Assembly (NCBI RefSeq): GCF_001592965.1
Contig: NZ_LRPC01000001.1
Span: 682,001-746,000, forward strand
Direction: 5' to 3'
Source of the DNA: Roseivirga spongicola
GTDB taxonomy: Bacteria > Bacteroidota > Bacteroidia > Cytophagales > Cyclobacteriaceae
DNA length: 64,000 nt
The position numbers were made by a program, and so were the translations under genes. Below the pieces are notes generated by a model. That model saw nothing but the letters and a program-made list of their open reading frames with translations, did not search any database and was not told the origin of the DNA. Positions 45,684 through 54,634 of this stretch are shown in pieces (position 1 is the first letter of the stretch; each line of letters opens with the position of its first letter).

Positions 45684-47108
45684 ATGAGTCCAACGCTTGT
45701 CATTGCCTTAATTGGCGGATACTTTCTGATGCTGATCATTATTGCACGATTGACTTCTAGAGGTGCCAACACACAGACTTTCTTTACTGCTAACCGACAA
45801 AGCCCTTGGTATTTAGTGGCTTTCGGAATGATTGGCGCTTCACTCTCAGGGGTCACATTCATCTCTGTTCCTGGCGAAGTGGGTAATAGCTTCTTTTCAT
45901 ACTTTCAGGTAGTGATTGGTTACCTGCTGGGTTATTTAGTGATTGCCACCGTCCTAATGCCACTTTATTACCGACTCAATCTAGTTTCTATTTATGGCTA
46001 TCTGGAACAGCGTTTCGGCTTTTGGTCTTACAAGACAGGTTCTGGGTTCTTCTTACTGTCAAGAGTAGTTGGAGCAAGTTTCAGGCTCTTCTTAGTAGCA
46101 ATAGTACTTCAAACGGCTTTGTTCGATGCCTTTGGCATACCGTTTTGGGTAAGTGTAATGGTCACTATTCTGCTCATTTGGGTTTACACCTTTAAGGGTG
46201 GCATCAAAACCATAGTTTGGACGGATACTTTACAAACACTCTTTATGCTGACTGCAGTGACAGTGACCATATTCATCATTATACGCGAAATGGATTGGTC
46301 ACTTGGAGAAGCTATCAGCAATATTCAAGAGAGTGAAATGTCGAAGATTTTCTATTGGGACTGGGGTAGTGCGAGGTTTTTTCCAAAGCAGTTTATCTCT
46401 GGTGCTTTAATTGCCATTGTAATGACTGGGTTGGACCAAGATATGATGCAGAAAAACCTGACCTGCAGAAACCTGAAAGAGGCTCAGAAAAACATTTTCG
46501 GATTCAGTGTTGTGCTCATTTTTGCTAATCTACTATTCCTTGGGATGGGTGCCCTCTTGTTTATTTACGCTGAGAGTAAGGGAATTGAAATCCCTGCCAG
46601 AACGGATACCCTTTACCCACTATTGGCTCTAAACCATCTCGGTACTTTTGCGGGAGTGGTATTTTTATTGGGAATTATTGCCGCAGCTTATTCTAGCGCA
46701 GACTCAGCACTGACAGCCTTAACCACCGCATTCTGTGTAGACTTTTTGAACTTCGAAAAGAAGGAAGAAGCCGAAAAGAAAAAGACTCGACTCAAAGTTC
46801 ATATTGGCTTTTCTGTACTGTTGTTTCTAGTCATTCTAGTCTTCAATGCTATTAATGATGATAGCGTGATCAACTCTATCTTTAAAGCTGCTGGCTATAC
46901 TTACGGACCACTCTTGGGCCTTTTCAGCTTTGGCTTGTTAACGAAAAGATCGGTAATGGATAAGTATGTGCTTCCTGTTTGCTTGGCCGCACCTATACTT
47001 TCTTATTTCATAGATTTAGCTAGTGGAAGCTGGTTTGGGTTCTTTATTCTGGCACTGAACGGAGCACTGACTTTTATAGGGTTGTTCTTGATTTCAAAAA
47101 AGGGGTAA
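45684..47108 (+). CDS. Sodium:solute symporter (SSS family)
   Basis: A 474-residue LeuT-fold symporter with about 13 spans. The sequence FGMIGASLSGVTFISVPG, GYLLGYLVIATVLMPLYYRLN, WTDTLQTLFML and AAAYSSADSALTALTTAF are SSS-family signatures, the last containing sodium-binding serines. The substrate is unknown; sugars, amino acids and urea-like compounds are all carried by relatives. It stands alone, with a weak TATATTTA element 7 bases before its ATG. Confidence 0.9.
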   Translation: MSPTLVIALIGGYFLMLIIIARLTSRGANTQTFFTANRQSPWYLVAFGMIGASLSGVTFISVPGEVGNSFFSYFQVVIGYLLGYLVIATVLMPLYYRLNLVSIYGYLEQRFGFWSYKTGSGFFLLSRVVGASFRLFLVAIVLQTALFDAFGIPFWVSVMVTILLIWVYTFKGGIKTIVWTDTLQTLFMLTAVTVTIFIIIREMDWSLGEAISNIQESEMSKIFYWDWGSARFFPKQFISGALIAIVMTGLDQDMMQKNLTCRNLKEAQKNIFGFSVVLIFANLLFLGMGALLFIYAESKGIEIPARTDTLYPLLALNHLGTFAGVVFLLGIIAAAYSSADSALTALTTAFCVDFLNFEKKEEAEKKKTRLKVHIGFSVLLFLVILVFNAINDDSVINSIFKAAGYTYGPLLGLFSFGLLTKRSVMDKYVLPVCLAAPILSYFIDLASGSWFGFFILALNGALTFIGLFLISKKG

Positions 47109-47220
47109 ACACTTTGAATAGCATGGGCATAAGTGGTTAGAAAACCACTGAACCAGAGGATCTTCCACTTACTCACTGGCCAACAAAGGCAAAACGGAAA
47201 TGCTCTAAATTGACAGCTGT

Positions 47221-48222
47221 ATGAAAACTGCAGCAATTCGCATACCCAGCTTTATTCTGATAGCTTCAGGGATAATTTTCCTAAGCATATGGCTAATGAA
47301 CTCTCCTCAGTTCGTTAGCAATCGCTCATTAATTGCCTTTGGTAGTTCAGTAGATCTAGTTCTGATTATTCCACTGGTCTACTTTCTATTCATCAGAAAG
47401 ACTTCTATTCCGAAAATCACTGTGGTGCCTGTCTTTATTCTCAGCCTAACTTTGGCATTCCAAATAATTCCGTCCAATTACCATAATACCTTAAGCATTA
47501 TTGAGATGACGGTTGCACCATTAGAGCTGGCAATCATAGGATTTCTGATCTACAAGGTGAGTCAGATCAACAGACAGTTGGAAAGGTCAAAAGCAACACT
47601 TAGAGATTTTCCAGAGCGAATTAAAGAGGTGCTAATAGATCTAAAAACAAAACCATTATTAGCCAATGTAGCTGCCTCAGAATCATCTCTCTTTTACTAC
47701 ACCATCATGGGATGGAAGCAGCCGACAGCTCTAGATGAGCTTCAGTTTAGCTATTATCAAAAGTCTGGTTACAAATCTGTGTTTGTTCTGGTGCTATTTC
47801 TCCTTCCTGTGGAGACCTTCGTATTGCACTATTGGCTGATGACCATTAGCCCCGTGCTAGCCTGGGTTCTTACAGGGCTCAGCCTTTATAGTTTATTCTT
47901 CGTTTTTGGTGACAGAAACGCAATGCGACACCGACCAATAGAGTTAGAAGCAGACCACATAAAAATGAACATAGGCATTAGATGGGCGTTTGAGCTTCCT
48001 TATGAATCCATCAAGAGAATTGAATTAAGAGAAGGAGATGAGCATAGCGAGAAATTTGTTAACCTGAGTTCTTTTGGGGCTGGCAATGTTGTCATCAGTC
48101 TTAAGGAAAAAACAAAGGTTCAGGGAATTTATGGCATTAAAAAAAGCACCGATAAATTGGTGCTTTCTATAGATAATAGTGATAAATTCTTTGAGTTAGT
48201 TTCTGAACGAATTACTCCGTAA
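47221..48222 (+). CDS. Multi-span membrane protein of unknown function
   Basis: A 333-residue protein with about six hydrophobic spans (roughly residues 7-27, 38-58, 66-83, 95-112, 190-210, 215-230) and a soluble C-terminal domain of about 100 residues (LEADHIKMNIGIRWAFELPYESIKRIELRE...) resembling a PH-like sheet. No family is recognised. Its last 11 bases overlap the convergent TerC gene, which is unusual in the window. Confidence 0.65.
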   Translation: MKTAAIRIPSFILIASGIIFLSIWLMNSPQFVSNRSLIAFGSSVDLVLIIPLVYFLFIRKTSIPKITVVPVFILSLTLAFQIIPSNYHNTLSIIEMTVAPLELAIIGFLIYKVSQINRQLERSKATLRDFPERIKEVLIDLKTKPLLANVAASESSLFYYTIMGWKQPTALDELQFSYYQKSGYKSVFVLVLFLLPVETFVLHYWLMTISPVLAWVLTGLSLYSLFFVFGDRNAMRHRPIELEADHIKMNIGIRWAFELPYESIKRIELREGDEHSEKFVNLSSFGAGNVVISLKEKTKVQGIYGIKKSTDKLVLSIDNSDKFFELVSERITP

Positions 48223-48949
48223 TCTTCTTCCTAAGCTTAATTTTAGAGGCGTTCTTTCTTCTCCTCATATTCAGGATTTCAACCGTTAGGGAGAAAAATA
48301 CTGCAAAGTAGATGTAGCCTTTTTCAATGTGCTTGCCTAGACCTTCGAGTACAAGCATAAAACCAATCAAGATTAGGAAAGACATTGCCAACATCTGAAG
48401 TGTAGGGTGCTTATTGATGAACGCACTGATTTTTCCGGCAAAAGTCATCATCACAATCATGGCAATGGTTACCGCCACAATCATAATCAAAATGTGCTCA
48501 GTAAGACCAACTGCTGTCAAAATAGAGTCGAAAGAGAAGACAACATCGAGTGCTACAATTTGAAGAATAACCTTGCCCATGGTAGCCACCACTTTTGTTT
48601 TAGACTCATGCTCTTGCACCTCTAGCGACTCGTGGATTTCGGTGGTGCTCTTTCCAATAAGAAATAGCCCACCTATCATAAGAATTAAATCTTTGATGCT
48701 CACATCATGATCGAACATTGTAAACAATGGTTCTGTGAATCCGATAATCCAGCTGATTCCTAAAAGCAGCCCCACACGCATAATAAGCGCCAAAGCCAAA
48801 CCTAAATTTCTAGCTTTTGATTGCTGCTTTTCTGGTAGCCTATTAGAAATTATGGAGATAAAAATGATGTTATCTACCCCCAAAACAATTTCTAAAAATG
48901 TAAGGGTTAAGAGGGCAATAATGCCTTCTGATGACAATAAAACTTCCAT
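48212..48949 (-). CDS. TerC-family integral membrane protein
   Basis: A 245-residue protein of the TerC/Alx/YgdQ group with about seven spans. The motif LEIVLGVDNIIFISI near residue 20 and ALDVVFSFDSILTAVGLT near 128-145 are the paired acidic signatures. Members transport metal ions such as Mn2+ and act in metalation of exported proteins. It is 2 bases downstream of the MscS gene on the same strand, suggesting one transcript. Confidence 0.9.
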   Translation of the reverse strand: MEVLLSSEGIIALLTLTFLEIVLGVDNIIFISIISNRLPEKQQSKARNLGLALALIMRVGLLLGISWIIGFTEPLFTMFDHDVSIKDLILMIGGLFLIGKSTTEIHESLEVQEHESKTKVVATMGKVILQIVALDVVFSFDSILTAVGLTEHILIMIVAVTIAMIVMMTFAGKISAFINKHPTLQMLAMSFLILIGFMLVLEGLGKHIEKGYIYFAVFFSLTVEILNMRRRKNASKIKLRKKITE

Positions 48950-48951
48950 AT

Positions 48952-49866
48952 TTAGTTAGTCTTCTTTTCTACTTTAAATTCATTGGAGTAACCCAATATC
49001 GATTTATTTATAAACCTTCTAACAGGCCTTTCAAGGTTCTTTTGTTTGCGGTCTACTGTAATTCTTAACTTCAATGCCACAGCATCTTTCTTAATCATAT
49101 CAACCTTCAGGCTGAAATTTTCGAGGTTAATATCTTTGAATTCGCTTTTTAAAGAATCGATCAAGTAATCTTCAAAATGATCTATATCCCCGAGCGTTTC
49201 GGGTAGCATTTCAAAATCGAAGCTAAGCTTTTTAAAGTCCTTTTTAGAACTATTCACTACAGAAGAAGCAGCCATTAAAGAGTTCGGCACATACACTATC
49301 TCGTCTTCATCGTTCAGCAGAACTACGTTCATCAGGTTTATGTCCATAATTCTACCTTCGAACTCATCTACCTTAATATAGTCTTTGAGCGAAAACTGAT
49401 TAGAGAACATCCAGATTATACCATTAATACTGTTAACGATATACTCTCTGAAGGTAATGGCAATGGCCGCAGCTACAATACTTATAGAGGTTAGAAAATC
49501 TGTTGGGTCTACATCGAAGTAATAGAGTATGGCCAAAAAAGTAACAAAAACTGAAAGAATAGAGGCAATTCTATTTATACCCAAAATGTAGTTATCCTTA
49601 AAGTCAGACTCGAGCTGCCTTCTTTTCAGGTATAAATACACCAAAGAAATACGAACAGAAGAAACTATAAGTACCCCAATGAGATAGTAGAGAATGGTAG
49701 GCACAATATTACCTTCTTCCCTCAGGTTCTTGAAGGCATCAGGATACTTGTAGCGTAAAAATAGGCCAGCAATCAACAGTATTAGCTTGATAAAAAAGTA
49801 GACAACTCTCCTTTTCTCACGCTTAGTTTGATCTAACGGCCGATTGACTTTTGGTTTGTTCACCAT
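48952..49866 (-). CDS. Mechanosensitive ion channel, MscS family
   Basis: A 304-residue small-conductance channel. Several spans precede the pore helix (AAAIAITFREYIVNSINGIIW), followed by the beta-domain (DYIKVDEFEGRIMDINLMNVVLLNDEDEIVYVPNS) typical of MscS. The family opens on hypo-osmotic shock to release solutes. The N-terminus is short and basic before the first span. It is operonic with the TerC gene. Confidence 0.92.
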   Translation of the reverse strand: MVNKPKVNRPLDQTKREKRRVVYFFIKLILLIAGLFLRYKYPDAFKNLREEGNIVPTILYYLIGVLIVSSVRISLVYLYLKRRQLESDFKDNYILGINRIASILSVFVTFLAILYYFDVDPTDFLTSISIVAAAIAITFREYIVNSINGIIWMFSNQFSLKDYIKVDEFEGRIMDINLMNVVLLNDEDEIVYVPNSLMAASSVVNSSKKDFKKLSFDFEMLPETLGDIDHFEDYLIDSLKSEFKDINLENFSLKVDMIKKDAVALKLRITVDRKQKNLERPVRRFINKSILGYSNEFKVEKKTN

Positions 49867-49906
49867 AATGAAATTACAGAAACGAAATTAGTTGAAAAAG
49901 AACAAA

Positions 49907-50245
49907 TCAAAGGGCAAGTTCATTGCTTGGATCCCAAAAAATTTTGCTGAAATCTTTAATCTTATCACCCTCAACTTCTACGCCTTCCGCCTCCAATTGT
50001 TCTTGCATGAGGCTGGGCGTTTCAAAATGATGTTTTCCGGTTAAAACACCTGCTCGATTAACCACTCTGTGTGCTGGCACATCTGGTATAGTATGAGCGG
50101 CATTCATAGCCCAACCAACCATTCGGGCACTTCCTTTTACTCCTAAATAGTTGGCAATGGCTCCATAGCTAGTGGCCCTGCCTACCGGAATTAGCCTGAC
50201 AACTTCATAAACGTCATTAAAAAAATTGGTGTGATCTTTCGCCAT
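49907..50245 (-). CDS. Alkyltransferase-like protein (MGMT fold, no acceptor Cys)
   Basis: A 112-residue protein of the O6-alkylguanine-DNA alkyltransferase fold with the DNA-binding RATSYGAIANYLGV and MNA helices. The acceptor motif PCHR is replaced by PAHR (A58), so it cannot remove alkyl groups. This makes it an ATL, which binds O6-alkylguanine lesions and hands them to nucleotide excision repair. The ATG at 50245 is 7 bases from a TAnnTTTG element. Confidence 0.9.
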   Translation of the reverse strand: MAKDHTNFFNDVYEVVRLIPVGRATSYGAIANYLGVKGSARMVGWAMNAAHTIPDVPAHRVVNRAGVLTGKHHFETPSLMQEQLEAEGVEVEGDKIKDFSKIFWDPSNELAL

Positions 50246-50252
50246 ACACAGG

Positions 50253-50260
50253 CAAACATA
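50253..50260 (-). promoter_or_regulatory. -7 promoter element of the ATL gene
   Basis: The minus strand reads TATGTTTG, perfect TAnnTTTG, 7 bases before the ATG. Confidence 0.5.
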
Positions 50261-50379
50261 AAAGATATTTACTTAACACATAACTCTTTAGCAGCTTAGT
50301 AAAAGACAACTTGGCTTTCTGCTATAATAGGTTAGTTTCCCACGCTTATCGTAAATTGAGACAAACTAGTAACATCTGT

Positions 50380-51888
50380 ATGGCAGAGAAAAAGGAAGAA
50401 TTTAGTAATCGGTGGGGAATTATTCTTGCCGCATTAGGAATGGCGATTGGTGCTGGAAACCTCTGGAGATTCCCTAGAATTGCTGGAGAACACGGAGGAA
50501 CATTCATTATTCTATGGATGTTTTTTCTGGTTATTTGGTCCATTCCATTACTTATGGCAGAACTGGCCATTGGTAAGTATTATAGAAAAGGCACAATAGG
50601 CTCTTTAGGTAGCCTTTCTGGTAAAAAATTTAACTGGATGGGTACTTTCGTTACCCTAGTAACGGTGGGTATTGCCTTTTACTATTCGGTAGTAACGGGC
50701 TGGTCTTTGAGGTACTTTCTATTGAACACTCAAAACCTTGTTGACTATATTTTTGGCTCTGGTGCCATGAACGACAAGTTTGCCGACCCTTCAGTAAACT
50801 TTATGGATAACTTCTGGGCAAACCTATCCAATTCTAGTTGGGAAGCCGTGGTTTGTTACATGATCACCATTACCGTAGCCATTTGGGTATTGGGTAAAGG
50901 AATCAAAAAAGGACTGGAAAAAACCAATAGAATTTTAATACCTACACTTTTTACTCTTTTACTTGTTGTGGCCGCTTTTGCCATTCAAATGCCAGGTGGG
51001 GTTGAAGGGCTAGAATATCTATTCACTATAGACGTTGAGAAGTTCAAAGATCCAATTATTTGGATTGAAGCCATTACGGACTCTGCATGGAGTACTGGTG
51101 CAGGTTGGGGTTTGATGATTACCATCGGTTCTTTCTCTAGACAGAAGGAAGATGTGACATTAAATACTTTCCTAGGTGCATTTGGTAACAACACTGCTGC
51201 ACTTTTGGCTGCAATGGCCATATTACCAGCTGTTTTTGCCATGGCTGCGACACCTACTGAAGCCATAGACTTCTTGCATGGAGGTAATACAGCACTAGTA
51301 TTCACTATTCTGCCGCAGCTTTTTGCGCAAATGCCAGGGGGGCCTTTCCTTTCTTGGATATTCTTTGGCGCCTTTGCCATGGCAGCATTCAGCTCCATTT
51401 TACCAATGATGCAGCTGATTATAAAGAACCTTACTGACTACGAAATACCGAAAAAGAAAGCAGCCATTATTGCTGGAGCAGCCTGTTTTATCGTTGGCTT
51501 TCCTTCAGCTTGGTGGTTAGATTTCTTCGAGAATCAGGATTGGGTTTGGGGTGTAGGACTCTTGGTGAGTGGAATTTTCATCTCCTTCCTCATTATCCGT
51601 TATGGCCCAATGAAATTCAAAAAGGACTTTATCGACCAGAACTCTGACTTTAAAGTATCTAAGCTATACTTCGCAGGAATGATCTACTTCAACTTTGTGG
51701 CAGGTCTATTCTTAGTGTATTGGTGGATGAACCAAGGTTATAGTGAATACCCGTGGTTCGATGCTGAGGGTAATTGGAACCTCTTCGATAGGTTCAGTAA
51801 CGCTACAATAGTTACACAGTGGGCAATCGCACTAGTTATTGCCGTATTATTTAATGGATGGTTCTACCGAAAATTCGTGAAGAAATGA
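50380..51888 (+). CDS. Sodium-dependent transporter (NSS/SNF family)
   Basis: A 502-residue LeuT-family amino acid/neurotransmitter symporter with 11-12 spans. The hallmark RWGIILAALGMAIGAGNLWRFPRIAGEHGG opens the protein (split here as a region at residues 10-40), with sodium- and substrate-site residues in the unwound helices. The start at 50380 (MAEKKEEFSNRWG) is preferred to 50311. The stop overlaps the start of a 36-residue small subunit gene. Confidence 0.93.
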   Translation: MAEKKEEFSNRWGIILAALGMAIGAGNLWRFPRIAGEHGGTFIILWMFFLVIWSIPLLMAELAIGKYYRKGTIGSLGSLSGKKFNWMGTFVTLVTVGIAFYYSVVTGWSLRYFLLNTQNLVDYIFGSGAMNDKFADPSVNFMDNFWANLSNSSWEAVVCYMITITVAIWVLGKGIKKGLEKTNRILIPTLFTLLLVVAAFAIQMPGGVEGLEYLFTIDVEKFKDPIIWIEAITDSAWSTGAGWGLMITIGSFSRQKEDVTLNTFLGAFGNNTAALLAAMAILPAVFAMAATPTEAIDFLHGGNTALVFTILPQLFAQMPGGPFLSWIFFGAFAMAAFSSILPMMQLIIKNLTDYEIPKKKAAIIAGAACFIVGFPSAWWLDFFENQDWVWGVGLLVSGIFISFLIIRYGPMKFKKDFIDQNSDFKVSKLYFAGMIYFNFVAGLFLVYWWMNQGYSEYPWFDAEGNWNLFDRFSNATIVTQWAIALVIAVLFNGWFYRKFVKK

Positions 51889-51995
51889 GCAGTGAAGCAA
51901 TAATAGGAATGATAATATGCCTTTCAATTACTTTGGGGGGCTTCTTAACCTTTCTTTGGATAGCATTAAATGCTGATAAGAAGAGTAAAAAATAG
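51885..51995 (+). CDS. Small membrane subunit of the NSS transporter (MetS-like)
   Basis: A 36-residue one-span peptide (MSSEAIIGMIICLSITLGG then FLTFLWIALNADKKSKK). Its ATG overlaps the transporter stop as ATGA, the span is near residues 7-28 and the tail is basic. This size and position match the MetS-type small subunits that accompany bacterial NSS transporters and can be needed for their activity. It is too short for routine ORF calling. Confidence 0.8.
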   Translation: MSSEAIIGMIICLSITLGGFLTFLWIALNADKKSKK

Positions 51996-52103
51996 AATTG
52001 GTTATTCCTTCTTAATCAGAAGGCACAAAACAATAGTCGGTACTTTCAAATATATCTGAGGGTACTGACTACCCTGCCAAAAATTATAGCTTGGGCTGAA
52101 TCG

Positions 52104-52892
52104 TTACTTCTTCTTCCAATGCTTTTGGATGGTCTTTAGCATTTTAGGTTGAGTAGCGTTGCCTGCTACAATTTCTCTACCGAACAGGAAGTCATTCCCT
52201 CCATTAAAGTCGGTCACTTTTCCTCCGGCTTCTTGCACAATCAGTGCTCCAGCTGCCACATCCCAAGCATTAAGGTTATACTCGAAAAAGCCTTCAAAAC
52301 GACCACAGGCAGTATAGGCTAAGTCTACCGCAGCACTTCCCATTCTCCTCAGCCCGTGAGTATTTTGCATAAAATCATTGAGAATGGCCAAGTAATTATT
52401 CATCTGCTCAAAATCATAATAAGGAAAGCCAGTGGCTAAAAGGGCTTTATCTAATTCCCTGCTAGGAGAAACCTTAATTGGCATATGGTTAAGAAAAGCA
52501 CCTTCACCTTTAGAAGCATGGAAGCACTCATCTCTATTCAACTCATACACCACGCCAAGAGCCAATTCATTCCTCTTCATTAAGGCTACGGAAATAGCAT
52601 AAATCGGTAAGCCATGTGTGAAGTTTGTGGTGCCATCTAACGGATCTATAATCCAGTTATAGCTGTCAGATTTTTTGGTAGAAGTTCCTTCTTCAGCAAT
52701 AAAACCGCTACCAGGAAGCATTTCAGAAAGCCCTTTAACTAGACGTTTTTCAGCTTCCTTATCAACATAAGAAACAAGATCATTCTTGCCCTTGTACTCA
52801 ATTTTGGAGTGGTCGAATTTCAGAGACTCTTCACGAATGAAGTCGCCAGTTTCTTTTACTAGAACAATAAGGTCTTGAAGTAGTCTTTGCAT
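52104..52892 (-). CDS. Inositol monophosphatase family protein (SuhB-like)
   Basis: A 262-residue lithium-sensitive-type phosphatase with WIIDPLDGTTNFTHGLP and NLNAWDVAAGALIVQEAGGKV signatures and the IAEEGTS glutamate. It may hydrolyse inositol-1-phosphate or act as a SuhB-like rRNA factor; the substrate cannot be told. It is preceded by a TATATTTG element (minus strand, 52910-52917). Confidence 0.93.
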   Translation of the reverse strand: MQRLLQDLIVLVKETGDFIREESLKFDHSKIEYKGKNDLVSYVDKEAEKRLVKGLSEMLPGSGFIAEEGTSTKKSDSYNWIIDPLDGTTNFTHGLPIYAISVALMKRNELALGVVYELNRDECFHASKGEGAFLNHMPIKVSPSRELDKALLATGFPYYDFEQMNNYLAILNDFMQNTHGLRRMGSAAVDLAYTACGRFEGFFEYNLNAWDVAAGALIVQEAGGKVTDFNGGNDFLFGREIVAGNATQPKMLKTIQKHWKKK

Positions 52893-52909
52893 GGGTAGGT
52901 GATTTGTTG

Positions 52910-52917
52910 CAAATATA
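52910..52917 (-). promoter_or_regulatory. -7 promoter element of the inositol phosphatase-type gene
   Basis: The minus strand reads TATATTTG, perfect TAnnTTTG, 17 bases before the ATG at 52892. Confidence 0.5.
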
Positions 52918-52975
52918 CGGTTTGCTATTTGGGGAAGTAGAAGACTTTGGATAATATCATTTTTCGATAAACGCT

Positions 52976-53917
52976 ATGTTCGATAAATTAAAAAGACCCT
53001 TTAAAGACTTTCTTGAACTTATTGAATCCTTAAAAACAGAAACAAAGTTTTCTCCATCAGATCCATTACGATTCACATCTATTCGCTATCTCAATGGCCA
53101 CGAAGTTCTCGACAGAGACCCTGAGCGATTCAGAAGAGCTCTGATGATTCAAGGTATTTCTGAAGATCAAATAAAATTTGGCCAGCACCTACAATTTACC
53201 AATGAGCTAAGAATTATTGATAATAAAGTGGTAGAGGTCATTGAACACTGCGCGGATCAGGCTGAGAGTGTTGGACAGAATGTAGAATATGATCTACCTA
53301 TTGAGGACTGGCCTGACCATAAGTATTTTTTTCTTATTCCAGATAAGGGAGGTCCACATCAGATTGGAGGTGAATGCCCGAAACCAATTGTATTTGACAG
53401 TAAATATGGCTTTAGTTTCATAGCATCTATAGACGGTACCGATCCATTTTTTAGTTGGGTTGAAACGGACGAATTGAACATCTTTTATCCTCTCAATACC
53501 TGCTGCCTTAGCGGGCTATTTATCGATTGGAAAAATGAAAAAGAACCAATTGTGCTCAACCCAGAAGTAATGACCGATGCTTGGAGGACTAATTATGTTG
53601 ATGGTTCAGAGGTTGGAGTATTTAAAGGAATCAACTATAAAAGCACCGATGACGTTGATGTTAACCTATTAAAGGATGAATTTGGAGATACTCACATTTG
53701 CGGAGTTCCTATGTGGTATCAGGCACCTGATATTCCTGTTTGCCCTAAAACAGGAAATGTGATGAGATATGTTACCACCATTAAGTCAAACGTTAAAAAC
53801 GAACTTATTGAAGGCACGTCCGTCTTCGGAGATTATTTAACCTTTATGGACGTGGGCTTCCTTTATGTTTTCTGGGAGCCCACGTCCAATATAATGTATC
53901 TAACGGCTCAATGTTAG
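52976..53917 (+). CDS. Cytoplasmic protein, DUF1963/YwqG-like
   Basis: A 313-residue protein with no signal or membrane span. The combination HQIGGECPKP, CGVPMWYQAPDIPVCPKTGNVMRY and FMDVGFLYVFWEPT resembles the DUF1963 (YwqG) family, where a zinc-ribbon-like CP-x2-G-x2-M segment precedes the final strands. Function unknown. It is convergent with the amidohydrolase gene, 3 bases away. Confidence 0.6.
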   Translation: MFDKLKRPFKDFLELIESLKTETKFSPSDPLRFTSIRYLNGHEVLDRDPERFRRALMIQGISEDQIKFGQHLQFTNELRIIDNKVVEVIEHCADQAESVGQNVEYDLPIEDWPDHKYFFLIPDKGGPHQIGGECPKPIVFDSKYGFSFIASIDGTDPFFSWVETDELNIFYPLNTCCLSGLFIDWKNEKEPIVLNPEVMTDAWRTNYVDGSEVGVFKGINYKSTDDVDVNLLKDEFGDTHICGVPMWYQAPDIPVCPKTGNVMRYVTTIKSNVKNELIEGTSVFGDYLTFMDVGFLYVFWEPTSNIMYLTAQC

Positions 53918-53920
53918 GGC

Positions 53921-54634
53921 TTAGCACAAAGCTGCTTCTTCGCTCATTACCGATCTCACAGCGCTTTGCAAAGCCTTTTTAATTTCTTCCATTTGCGGCT
54001 TACTATGGTGCTTGTTGTTCACCTCTATTTCGATGCCTGAGTAATTTTGTGGCCTGAACTCCTTTCTTAAGTAAGTGGTAAAGCCATCGGCAGTGCCCAA
54101 GTATGGGTAGTTGTGTTTGGTAACAAACTGAGGGGCAAAAATACCCAACTCATTTACCAACTGCTTCGATATTTTAGCCTCAGGCTCTCTCTTTTCATCG
54201 TAAAGAATACCAATGTCTGCCGAACGTACTTCGCCTTTCAAAACAGGGGTAAAAGTATGAATGGAAAGGTGAACCACCGAGTCCGTTTTTCGGGCTCTTT
54301 CTTTAATCCATTCATACACTTGCTGCCTGTAAGCGGTGTAGTATTTCTTCATCAGAAACTTCTTTACCACTGGGTCCAGCGTTTTGCTGAACTCAGAGTA
54401 AAGTTCTGGGTTGAATTTTGACCTGTTCGAATCGATCAATAGCCTCGAAACCACGTTTACGTAAAGAGGAAGCTTTAGCGAGTCGGCCAGGTTTTCGGCC
54501 AAAGCGCCTGCTCCAATATCAATACCTCTGTGCGTATCCAATACGGCTTCATTACCCAAAAATAAGTAGCGATAGTTTGCAGGCACAAAGTTGCCTGCAT
54601 GCTCGCATGTGATTAAAAAGCTTCTTCTAGACAT
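53921..54634 (-). CDS. N-formylglutamate amidohydrolase-like protein
   Basis: A 237-residue zinc hydrolase-like protein. The CEHAGNFVPANYR, DTHRGIDIGA and LSIHTFTPVL motifs are those of the N-formylglutamate amidohydrolase family (PF05013), with His/Glu metal ligands. It is the fourth gene of a tight operon; its start lies within the last 22 bases of the GCS2-type gene. It may release a formyl or acyl group, or cleave an amide made by the upstream ligases. Confidence 0.85.
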   Translation of the reverse strand: MSRRSFLITCEHAGNFVPANYRYLFLGNEAVLDTHRGIDIGAGALAENLADSLKLPLYVNVVSRLLIDSNRSKFNPELYSEFSKTLDPVVKKFLMKKYYTAYRQQVYEWIKERARKTDSVVHLSIHTFTPVLKGEVRSADIGILYDEKREPEAKISKQLVNELGIFAPQFVTKHNYPYLGTADGFTTYLRKEFRPQNYSGIEIEVNNKHHSKPQMEEIKKALQSAVRSVMSEEAALC

